In this document: positions 57,465 through 64,000 of the stretch, in pieces
Numbering within the stretch: position 1 is the stretch's first letter
How the letters are laid out: each line of letters begins with the position of its first letter
From: Marinobacter halotolerans
GTDB lineage: Bacteria; Pseudomonadota; Gammaproteobacteria; Pseudomonadales; Oleiphilaceae
Reading direction: 5' to 3'
DNA length: 64,000 nt
Assembly (NCBI RefSeq): GCF_008795985.1
Contig: NZ_VMHP01000001.1
Span: 1,674,001-1,738,000, forward strand
Program-made: the position numbers and the translations under genes
Notes under the pieces: generated by a model
Databases searched by the model: none
The model's input: the letters and a program-made list of their open reading frames with translations, nothing else
What the model was told of the DNA's origin: nothing

Positions 57465-57488
57465 TCAGCACGACCGTCCAGGCACAAA

Positions 57489-57514
57489 AAAAGGCCGGTA
57501 AGAACCGGCCTTTT
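57489..57514. terminator. Bidirectional rho-independent terminator between slipin and Lpp-like genes
   Basis: AAAAGGCCGGT (57489-57499) pairs with ACCGGCCTTTT (57504-57514) around AAGA, with A- and T-runs on either side. It can stop transcription of the slipin gene and of the convergent lipoprotein gene. Confidence 0.9.
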
Positions 57515-57531
57515 CCTTGCAATACTCAGCC

Positions 57532-57813
57532 TTACTTCTGGCTGGCACGCTCGAGCATACGCTTGGCGCGCTCGTTAGCTTCCTGAGCTGCTTTCATGGC
57601 AGCTTCGGCTTTTGACAGAGCTTCGTTAGCTGTCCGCTCGGCGGAGCGAGCTGTGCTGGAAGCGCTGTTAGCGGTGTTCAGTGCATTTTCAGCAGTGGAT
57701 TCAGCTGACATAGCTGTTGAATTAGCTTCTTCTACAGCACCGTCGTTGGTTGACGCACAACCTGCTGTCAGTGCGGTAGCCAGTGCAAACCCTGCGATCG
57801 TAATCTTACGCAT
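57532..57813 (-). CDS. OprI/Lpp-like alanine-zipper outer membrane lipoprotein
   Basis: This 93-residue lipoprotein has a signal ending in LTAGC and a mature chain made of alanine-rich heptads (NALNTANSASSTARSAERTA, then EALSKAEAAMKAAQEANERA). The C-terminus RMLERASQK matches the end of P. aeruginosa OprI. The terminal lysine is the residue that L,D-transpeptidases join to peptidoglycan in Braun-type lipoproteins. It should tether the outer membrane to the wall. A TTGACA (-35) on the minus strand at 57877-57882 points to a strong promoter. A YkuD enzyme is encoded upstream. Confidence 0.9.
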   Translation of the reverse strand: MRKITIAGFALATALTAGCASTNDGAVEEANSTAMSAESTAENALNTANSASSTARSAERTANEALSKAEAAMKAAQEANERAKRMLERASQK

Positions 57814-58047
57814 TCTGTATTCCCCTTATTGGTCGTCTTATTTCCTGCTTTCAAAAAGTCTAAACCGTAAACTTCCTGTCAACGAGGGTCCGACGGCCAA
57901 ATGCCACCGGAGTCGTCAAACAGTGTAAAACAGTCTGAACGATAATGTTAACTAGGGATACGTAAAATTCCCTGCCCTATGACAACAACTTAATAATCCG
58001 TACATAGTAAGTACAGGTAAATAACGCACCCGGTAATAGATTACGGG

Positions 58048-58629
58048 TCAGGGCAGGATCCGGATTGGTGTGCCATCGGCAACCAGACGCCAGATTTCGT
58101 CGATTTCCTCGTTGCTTACTGCGATACAGCCGTCGGTCCAGTCCAGCCCTTTATAGGCGAACCCCATGTCGTCTGCGTCGTTTGGCAGGCCGTGAATCAT
58201 GATGTTGCCGCCGGGGTCCAGGCCCCAGGCCGAGGCCATTTCCCGATCATTTTCGTTGGGATAGGAGATGTGGATAGACTTGTAGTAATCGCTGGCGGCG
58301 TTGCGCCAGTCCAGCGTGTACTCACCTTCCGGCGTGCGTTCGTCGCCCTCATAAAGTTTGTGGCCGGAGGGGTTGTCTCCCAGGCCGATACGATAACTGC
58401 GGACAACCTCATCACCGTCAAGCAGGTACAGGCGGCGCTCGGCCTTTCGCACCAGAACCTCGGTGACCTTTGCCGGACCCGGCGTGAGCGTGGTATCCAA
58501 CATGGCCAGCTCAGTGGCAATCACCGGGCGGGTCGACAGCATCAGCCACACAAAGAAAAGCCCCATAGCAGATGCCAGGGCAGTCGAGCGTCTTAATGAT
58601 CCGGAGTGAAAACGGGTGCGTTTCGTCAT
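58048..58629 (-). CDS. L,D-transpeptidase (YkuD domain), Lpp-linking or 3-3 crosslinking
   Basis: This 193-residue protein has a signal peptide (about residues 16-39) and one YkuD domain. The motif HGLPNDAD provides the histidine, and WTDGCIAVS (usual form HGC/SxGC) holds the catalytic cysteine. It is a minimal enzyme without LysM or binding modules, like those that attach lipoproteins to peptidoglycan or make 3-3 links. It lies just upstream of the OprI-like lipoprotein gene on the same strand, with 234 bp between. Which of the two L,D-transpeptidases in this window uses that lipoprotein is not decidable here. Confidence 0.88.
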   Translation of the reverse strand: MTKRTRFHSGSLRRSTALASAMGLFFVWLMLSTRPVIATELAMLDTTLTPGPAKVTEVLVRKAERRLYLLDGDEVVRSYRIGLGDNPSGHKLYEGDERTPEGEYTLDWRNAASDYYKSIHISYPNENDREMASAWGLDPGGNIMIHGLPNDADDMGFAYKGLDWTDGCIAVSNEEIDEIWRLVADGTPIRILP

Positions 58630-58710
58630 AATTGTGGGGTTAGATTAAACTTTACTCATGTTATAGCACAGGTATTTTGCTGGCCAAACCAGTGATTGTG
58701 CGGGATTTTG

Positions 58711-60435
58711 TTAAGAAGTTTGTCCGCTGTCCATTTTCAGGCCGACTTTGGTTACCCGGTCTGCCTCCGTGGCCCGTGCGACCAGAACCACCGGCCCCAG
58801 TACCACCTTGTCACCGATGACCGGATGGCCCTTGGTCCTGCGGGCAAAGCACTCTGCCAGTGACAGTTCCGGCGGCAGTTCATCGAATTCAATGCCGTAG
58901 ACCTGCTCAACATCCCCCAGCAGTGCGTCGCCATTGAGCACGAAATCCCCGAAGAATGCCCGCTCGGCCAGGTAGGTCGGGGGCTGGCGGCCACTGAGCG
59001 CACGGCCCAGTTCCGGCACTACGTCGGGCGTTGCAAACATGGCAATCACGTCGCCGGCCGACACATCCATGTCAGGGCTTGGCGGAAGGCAGGCGCGGTG
59101 GCGGAATACGCCGGCCAGTGCCGTGTTCTCCGGAAGGCGCAGCTGCCCCAGCGGACGCGGTACTTCCCAGGAGTCGCCCCGCAACGGGAAAAGCATGAGC
59201 TCGTGATCACCTGCGGCGGGCACGTCCAGCGGAAGCCGCCGGTAGGGATCCTCACCGGACGGTACTTCCAGCCTGAGTCGACGCGCCAGTGGTGCCATGG
59301 TGGTGCCCTGGACAACCAGAGACACCAAAACAATGAAGAATGCGATATGGAAGATCTGTTGCGCGGATGGCAGATCGGCAATGACCGGAAACAGGGCCAG
59401 TACGATCGGCACAGCGCCACGCAGACCGACCCAGCTAATGAAGCCCAATTCCCGGCGGTTGAATCCGAAAGGCCAGAGCGTCATCAGTATGGCGGCCGGT
59501 CGGATAACAAAGATCAGCGCGATTGCCAGAATCAGGCCGCCGCCGGCCAGTGGCAACAACTCCGACGGTGACACCAGCAGCCCCAGCATCAGAAACAGGC
59601 AGAGCTGCGCAAGCCAGGCCAGGCCGTCGTGAACCTGCAGAATCATCGGCATCATCCGCACCGGCCGGTTACCGATCACCACGCCGGTCAGATAAATGGC
59701 CAGGAACCCACTGCCGCCCAGTTCGTTGGTGCCGGCAAATACCGCCAGACCTGCTGCAACCACCAGTAGCGGGTAGAGGGAAGGGGTCAGCCGGGACCGG
59801 TTGGCCAGGTTGACCACGACAAATCCGCCCAGCACTCCGATAACACCGCCGATGCCGAACTGTTTTATCAGCAGTATGAGTGACCCCCAGCCTTCGGAAA
59901 CGCCGCCGGAATCAATCATGGTAACCAACATCAGCGTCAGAAAGATCGCCATCGGATCGTTACTGCCGGACTCAATTTCCAGGGTGGCGCTGACCCGCTC
60001 GTTCAGGTGCAGCCCCCGCCCCTGAAGCAGCGAGAACACGGCGGCCGCATCGGTAGACGAGATGATCGCGCCAATAAGCAGTGCGGTAAGCCAGCCCAGA
60101 TCAAACACCCACCATGCCACGAGGCCGGCGCCCGCTGCGGTCAGGAAGACCCCGGCTGAGGCCAGGACCAGTGCCGGGCGAAGGCCCACCCGGAAGGTTT
60201 CTGCCCGGGTACGCATGCCGCCGTCCAGCAGAATGACCCCGAGGGCCAGGTTGGCAATGGTGAAGGCCAGTTCGAAATTATCGAACTGGAGCCCGCCGGG
60301 GCCGTCCTCGCCCATCATCATGCCGACAATCAGGAAAATCAGCAGAACCGGCATACCCAGACGGCTGGACAGGGGGCTCAGCAGGATGCTGATAACCAGC
60401 ATCAGGGCACCGATCAGCGTCAGAGTGGCGTCCAT
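58711..60435 (-). CDS. K+/H+ (cation/proton) antiporter, CvrA/NhaP2 family
   Basis: The 574-residue protein has about twelve membrane helices of the CPA1 exchanger fold (LVISILLSPLSSRLGMPVLL to LVSLVVQGTTMAP), with ISSTDAAAVFSLLQGRG as the ion-binding region. A C-terminal RCK_C domain (about 400-480) and a CorC-like domain (about 490-565) follow. This layout is that of CvrA/NhaP2 antiporters, which expel potassium or sodium under osmotic or pH stress. It starts 13 bp after the NDH-2 stop on the same strand, so the two form an operon headed by a TetR gene. Confidence 0.9.
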   Translation of the reverse strand: MDATLTLIGALMLVISILLSPLSSRLGMPVLLIFLIVGMMMGEDGPGGLQFDNFELAFTIANLALGVILLDGGMRTRAETFRVGLRPALVLASAGVFLTAAGAGLVAWWVFDLGWLTALLIGAIISSTDAAAVFSLLQGRGLHLNERVSATLEIESGSNDPMAIFLTLMLVTMIDSGGVSEGWGSLILLIKQFGIGGVIGVLGGFVVVNLANRSRLTPSLYPLLVVAAGLAVFAGTNELGGSGFLAIYLTGVVIGNRPVRMMPMILQVHDGLAWLAQLCLFLMLGLLVSPSELLPLAGGGLILAIALIFVIRPAAILMTLWPFGFNRRELGFISWVGLRGAVPIVLALFPVIADLPSAQQIFHIAFFIVLVSLVVQGTTMAPLARRLRLEVPSGEDPYRRLPLDVPAAGDHELMLFPLRGDSWEVPRPLGQLRLPENTALAGVFRHRACLPPSPDMDVSAGDVIAMFATPDVVPELGRALSGRQPPTYLAERAFFGDFVLNGDALLGDVEQVYGIEFDELPPELSLAECFARRTKGHPVIGDKVVLGPVVLVARATEADRVTKVGLKMDSGQTS

Positions 60436-60447
60436 ACGGGCTCCGGG

Positions 60448-61758
60448 TCAGTGCAGCTTTAGCTTCGGGTGCATGGCCCGGCTGACCCGATCCATCAGCC
60501 AGATAATGCCGGTTCGTAACACGCCGTGAAGCGCCACCTGATGCATTCGATACAGGGAGGTATAGAAAATGCGCGCAACCCGGCCTTCAATATACATGCT
60601 GCGGCCGGACAGGTTGCCCATCAGGTTGCCAACGGTGGTGTAACGGCTGAAGTTGATCAGTGAGCCGTGATCCTTGTAGATGAAAGGTACGGGTTCCCGG
60701 CCTTCCAAACGGTTGCAGAGGGATTTGAACAGCGTGTCTGCCTGCTGGTGGGCGGACTGGGCCCGGGGCGGTACCGGCAGTTCGGAGTTCGGCTGCGGGC
60801 ACTCGGCGCAGTCGCCGAATGCAAATATCTGGTCGTCGGTGGTGGACTGAAGGGTCTGCCGTACCCGGATCTGATTCCCCCCGTTGGTTTCCAGGCCTTC
60901 AAGCTTTGACAGGAATTCCGGGGCCTTAATGCCCGCAGCCCATATGGTCATTTCCGAGGCCAGCTCGGTGCCGTCTTTCATGATGACGGTAGAGTCGGTG
61001 ATCTTGCTGACGGGCTGACCGGTCAGAACGCTGACGTTCTGGTGTTCCAGTTCCGCCGTGGCCGCGGCTGAAATCCGCTCCGGCAGTGCCGGCAGAATGC
61101 GCCGGGCTGCCTCGATGACCGTGATCGACACATCCGAGGGGCGCAGATGATTCATGCCGTAAACTGGCAGTTCCCGGGAGGCAAGCCGAAGCTCAGCTGC
61201 CAGTTCCACGCCCGTGGCCCCGGCCCCGATGATGGTGATTGGCAATTCGTGGCTGGTGTCGCAGTCGGCCTGGTGATTTTTTCTGAGAAACGCGTTCAGC
61301 AGCTGGTTATGGAAGCGCCGGGCCTGCGGCAGGCTGTCGAGGAAAATGCAGTGCTCCTGGGCGCCGGGGGTGCCGAAATCATTGGCGTTGCTGCCAACGG
61401 CCATCACCAGGGTGTCGTAGTGAATATGCCTCTCCGGCACCACTTCATTACCCGCCTCGTCGAGGAACGGGGCAATGACCACATTGCGACCGATCTGGTC
61501 CAGATCCGCCATGCAGCCGAGCTGGAACTCGTAATGATGTTTGCTGGCATGGGCCCGGTAATTGATTTCATTGGCGTTGGCATCCAGTGAACCGGAGGCT
61601 ACTTCGTGAAGCAGGGGTTTCCAGACGTGGGTCAGCCCCGAATCCACCAGTGTGATGCGGGCTTTGCCTTTCTTGCCGAGTTTGTTGCCCAGCCTGGTCA
61701 CCAGTTCCAGGCCGCCAGCGCCACCTCCGACCACAACAATATGATGCAGGTTTTCCAT
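60448..61758 (-). CDS. ndh: Type II NADH dehydrogenase (NDH-2)
   Basis: This 436-residue single-subunit flavoprotein passes electrons from NADH to quinone without pumping protons. Two dinucleotide motifs are present: VVVGGGAGGLELVTRLG for FAD (residues 8-24) and IIGAGATGVELAAEL for NADH (about 174-188). FAFGDCAE closes the FAD site. The C-terminal LINFSRYTTVGNLMG and the final amphipathic region bind the membrane. Co-transcription with a cation/proton antiporter would link rapid NADH oxidation with ion balance; that is inference. Upstream lies the TetR gene at 45 bp. Confidence 0.92.
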   Translation of the reverse strand: MENLHHIVVVGGGAGGLELVTRLGNKLGKKGKARITLVDSGLTHVWKPLLHEVASGSLDANANEINYRAHASKHHYEFQLGCMADLDQIGRNVVIAPFLDEAGNEVVPERHIHYDTLVMAVGSNANDFGTPGAQEHCIFLDSLPQARRFHNQLLNAFLRKNHQADCDTSHELPITIIGAGATGVELAAELRLASRELPVYGMNHLRPSDVSITVIEAARRILPALPERISAAATAELEHQNVSVLTGQPVSKITDSTVIMKDGTELASEMTIWAAGIKAPEFLSKLEGLETNGGNQIRVRQTLQSTTDDQIFAFGDCAECPQPNSELPVPPRAQSAHQQADTLFKSLCNRLEGREPVPFIYKDHGSLINFSRYTTVGNLMGNLSGRSMYIEGRVARIFYTSLYRMHQVALHGVLRTGIIWLMDRVSRAMHPKLKLH

Positions 61759-61803
61759 AACGGGTACGTCCTGTTCACGAAAAGATAAAAAAGAAACTTT
61801 TGA

Positions 61804-62421
61804 TCAATGACTTACCCGGTAAGGCTCCAGCAGGGCTGCCATGTCGTCGGCCAGTTCGGACACAGAACGGGCACTGGTTTCACGCTGGGCAAAGGCGCGC
61901 AATCCCATGATCTGTGCCTGAACCAGCCGCGCAAGGCGTTCGCAGTCGGTATCCGGTTTCAGCTCGCCCCGCTCACGGGCCCGTTTCAGAGCGCTGGCGA
62001 TGGACTGCTCGATGCCGTAAAGCAGCTCATTGGCCTGGCTGGCAATATTGTCGTGTGTGTAGCTTGCTTCCAGCAGGGTTTTTACCAGCATACACGCCCT
62101 GGATGGTTCGGGGCTTTCCGGGCAGCAGGCAAGGGCGATATCCCGCAGATAATCCTGCAACGAATCAATGATTGAACCCTGTTCGCTCAGCAGCCCGCCC
62201 AGCACGCTGTTGCCTTTTTCGACATAGGCATCCAGCGCTTCACTGAAGAGTTTGTCCTTACTGCCAAAGGTCGCGTAAATGCTGCCGGGGCGCATGTCCA
62301 GGGCCTGCTCGATCTGTTTCATGGACGTGGCGTGGTAGCCGCGTTCCCAGAACAGGTGAACGGCTTTTTCCAGCGCGGTCTGTCGATCGTAGCGTGCGTT
62401 TCTGGCCATGGTACTGCTCAT
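61804..62421 (-). CDS. TetR family transcriptional regulator
   Basis: From the ATG at 62419-62421 the product has 205 residues; a start at 62409 is equally possible, as neither has a strong ribosome site. The N-terminal HTH (ALEKAVHLFWERGYHATSMK, then MRPGSIYATFGSKDKLFSEA) is typical. The C-terminal domain (TetR_C, SPEPSRACMLVKTLLEAS) is of the AcrR/YfiR type, which senses small organic compounds or thiols. The gene is the first of a minus-strand run with ndh and the antiporter, which it may control. Confidence 0.86.
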   Translation of the reverse strand: MSSTMARNARYDRQTALEKAVHLFWERGYHATSMKQIEQALDMRPGSIYATFGSKDKLFSEALDAYVEKGNSVLGGLLSEQGSIIDSLQDYLRDIALACCPESPEPSRACMLVKTLLEASYTHDNIASQANELLYGIEQSIASALKRARERGELKPDTDCERLARLVQAQIMGLRAFAQRETSARSVSELADDMAALLEPYRVSH

Positions 62422-62527
62422 CGGTGGCAAATCTGAGAGACCCTAACTATAACTTGAACGAACGCTCAATAATAGCTGGGGCGACAGTGGGACCTGACGA
62501 AGCACTCAGGAGCTCTGGAGGGAAAAC

Positions 62528-63265
62528 TCAGCTTAAGCGAATCACTCTCGCCATCAGTCTCCGCCAGTCGATGGGCAGAACGTCTTCCAGCCCAACCAGG
62601 CGGGGGTCCCGGTTGGCGGGCAGCTCAAAAGGCTGCTTGCTGCCGTAGATTACGGTGTTGTTGGTTTTGCTTTTGAAAGCCAGTACCACCGCGAACTCCC
62701 CCTGAAGCTGTCTGAAAAACGCCCCGTTAAGATCCGGCGTGCGGTGGTAATTCAACGCTATCCAGCCGCTGTCGGACAGAACCCTGCTGCATTGTTTGAT
62801 AAACTCCCGCTGAACCTGGGTTGGGCTCATTCGCTCGGCGCTGTACATGTCCGCCATGATGAAATCCGTATGGCCATCGGGTAAGGCATCCACAGCATTG
62901 CGGGCGTCTTCAACCGTCACGGTAAGACGAGGGGAGTCAGACAGATCGAAATACTCGCGGGCCACATCGACAACACTTTGGCGCAGTTCCACCGCATGAA
63001 CCTGGCACTCAGGCAGCGTGTGCAGCAGCGCATTGGCGACAACGCCGCCGCCAAGGCCCAGAATGGTGACGTGCGCAGGTCGGTGGAAGGCCACTGGCAA
63101 CAACATCGCGCGGCTGTATTCATGAACCGGCAGGTGCGGCCGACGCCGCGCGATCTTGCTCTGTTCGAAAACCGAATCGAAGGTCATCACCCGATGTTTG
63201 CGATAATCGATGACCAGAATGCCGCCAAGATCATCCCGGGCAAAGTGAATAATGTTGCCTTTCAA
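62528..63265 (-). CDS. Spermidine synthase-like methyltransferase-fold protein
   Basis: The product resembles spermine/spermidine synthases that lack polyamine specificity residues: LGGILVIDYRKHRVMTFDS, the nucleotide motif ILGLGGGVVANALL, VHAVELRQSVVDVAREYF and DFIMADMYSAERM. No ATG fits the N-terminus. A TTG at 63265 with GGAG nine bases upstream gives 245 residues and avoids the divergent rlmA gene. A TTG at 63337 would give 269 residues but overlap rlmA by 47 bp. Many such proteins in marine gammaproteobacteria have no proven polyamine role. SpeC lies far away in the window, so no operon link exists. Confidence 0.75.
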   Translation of the reverse strand: MKGNIIHFARDDLGGILVIDYRKHRVMTFDSVFEQSKIARRRPHLPVHEYSRAMLLPVAFHRPAHVTILGLGGGVVANALLHTLPECQVHAVELRQSVVDVAREYFDLSDSPRLTVTVEDARNAVDALPDGHTDFIMADMYSAERMSPTQVQREFIKQCSRVLSDSGWIALNYHRTPDLNGAFFRQLQGEFAVVLAFKSKTNNTVIYGSKQPFELPANRDPRLVGLEDVLPIDWRRLMARVIRLS

Positions 63266-63290
63266 TACCAGTGTCTCCGGTGAATGTGCT

Positions 63291-64000
63291 ATGAGCGTCG
63301 AGCCATTTTCTGCCCTTGCCTGCCCTTTGGACGGCAAACCGCTGAATCCCGATTCTACAACCTGGCGTTGCCAGGATGCCCACAGTTTCGACGTGGCCAG
63401 GCAGGGCTATATAAATTTGCTGCCCGTGCAGAATAAACGTTCTCTGCAGCCCGGGGACAGCAAAGAAATGGTCGCCGCCCGCCAGCGATTTCTGAATGCC
63501 GGTCATTACCTGCTCGTGGCAGAGGCTGTGCGTGACTCGGTTATTCGTGCTTTTGCCGGCAATTCAGGTGTGGTTTCCTGCCTCGATGCCGGCTGTGGCG
63601 AAGGCTATTACCTGCGGGAACTGGCTGCGGCCGACAATGGGCTGGCACTGTCCCTGATTGGCCTGGACATCTCCAAATGGGCGACCCTGGCCGCGGCAAA
63701 GCAGGACAAACGACCCCGTTGGCTGGTTGGTAGCAACGCTGGCCTGCCTATACTGCCCGGCACCCTGGACTGCATTCTCTGTCTTTTCGGTTTTCCCGTT
63801 TACAACGAATTTGCCCGCGTGCTGAAGCCGGGCGGGATGCTGATTCAGGCAGACGCGGGCCCGGACCACCTGAGGGAATTGCGGGAGATTATCTACCCGG
63901 CACTGAAATCTGAAAAGCCGGCGATGGAGCACGAACCAGAAGGCTTTTCCATCGCCGGGACGGATACCCTCAACTTCCCGCTGACGCTGACCCACCCGGA
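63291..64000 (+). CDS. rlmA: 23S rRNA (guanine-N1)-methyltransferase RlmA, 3' end missing
   Basis: RlmA methylates G745 of 23S rRNA. The open frame from ATG 63291 runs off the right edge (236 codons seen). The N-terminal zinc-binding part reads CPLDGKPL, then WRCQDAHSFD; the usual second cysteine (CPxC) is replaced by aspartate, while the later cysteine and histidine remain. GYINLLPVQNKRS and GDSKEMVAARQRFLNAGHY are hallmark RlmA stretches, and LDAGCGEGYY binds SAM. The gene diverges from the spermidine-synthase-like gene with a very short gap. Confidence 0.9.
   Translation, partial: MSVEPFSALACPLDGKPLNPDSTTWRCQDAHSFDVARQGYINLLPVQNKRSLQPGDSKEMVAARQRFLNAGHYLLVAEAVRDSVIRAFAGNSGVVSCLDAGCGEGYYLRELAAADNGLALSLIGLDISKWATLAAAKQDKRPRWLVGSNAGLPILPGTLDCILCLFGFPVYNEFARVLKPGGMLIQADAGPDHLRELREIIYPALKSEKPAMEHEPEGFSIAGTDTLNFPLTLTHP

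Noticed and set aside
1..64000. tRNA or rRNA genes, CRISPR arrays, transposases, prophage genes
   Set aside because: I looked in all gaps above about 100 bp and found no cloverleaf, repeat-spacer pattern or transposase or phage product; a covariance-model search would be the decisive check.

Overview
The window reads as a single chromosomal stretch of a marine gammaproteobacterium, most probably Marinobacter or a close relative. That placement is inferred from gene content and a fairly high GC content, not from a marker gene: a CtaA/CtaB/SURF1/SCO block, HrpB, a SpeC-type ornithine decarboxylase, EctC, monomeric NADP-isocitrate dehydrogenase, an OprI-like lipoprotein, NDH-2 and queuosine genes. 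I saw no rRNA, tRNA, CRISPR array, insertion sequence or prophage. Coding density is high, and many neighbours overlap at ATGA or TAATG junctions.

Layout. 1-5.6 kb: assembly genes for an aa3-type cytochrome c oxidase (DUF2909 protein, SURF1, an SCO-like protein, CtaA, CtaB, SCO1) followed by an MFS transporter. 5.6-9 kb: HrpB helicase, and facing it an eIF2B-alpha-like protein. 9-13.7 kb: a tight minus-strand operon of a flavin monooxygenase, a bile-acid/sodium-symporter-type carrier, an epimerase, an SDR and a TauE/SafE protein. 13.9-16.8 kb: SpeC, then an orphan ectoine synthase with a CynX-type transporter. 16.9-21 kb: a DUF3482 GTPase/DUF2868 pair, a DUF6164 protein and an alpha/beta-hydrolase lipoprotein.

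21.1-31.4 kb is the most interesting region. It looks like a complete sigma-54-controlled module for taking up and degrading (R)-3-hydroxybutyrate and its oligomers: an exported 3HB-oligomer hydrolase, an HbcR-like enhancer-binding protein, a DctPQM TRAP transporter, 3-hydroxybutyrate dehydrogenase and acetoacetyl-CoA synthetase. Both outward transcription units start with a good -24/-12 promoter. Each promoter is preceded by three copies, some imperfect, of the inverted repeat TGTCC-N8-GGACA. In both, the nearest copy ends just over 60 bp from the -24 element. I infer that these are the binding sites of the regulator encoded between them.

31.7-44.4 kb: isocitrate dehydrogenase, YbaK-type deacylase, a PAS-GGDEF diguanylate cyclase, a SxxK serine hydrolase, small hypothetical proteins, a lineage-specific lipoprotein, and a large 7TMR-DISM hybrid histidine kinase with a membrane protein and a stand-alone receiver. 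44.5-46.5 kb: a DEDDh exonuclease and queC-queE. 46.5-52 kb: an AraC regulator, an ExeM-type nuclease downstream of a CapW/BrxR-like WYL regulator, and an MFS transporter. 52-64 kb: a MarR/DHA2 efflux pair, two L,D-transpeptidases, an NfeD/slipin pair, an OprI-like lipoprotein, a TetR/NDH-2/cation-proton antiporter operon, a spermidine-synthase-like protein and the 5' part of rlmA, which runs off the right edge.
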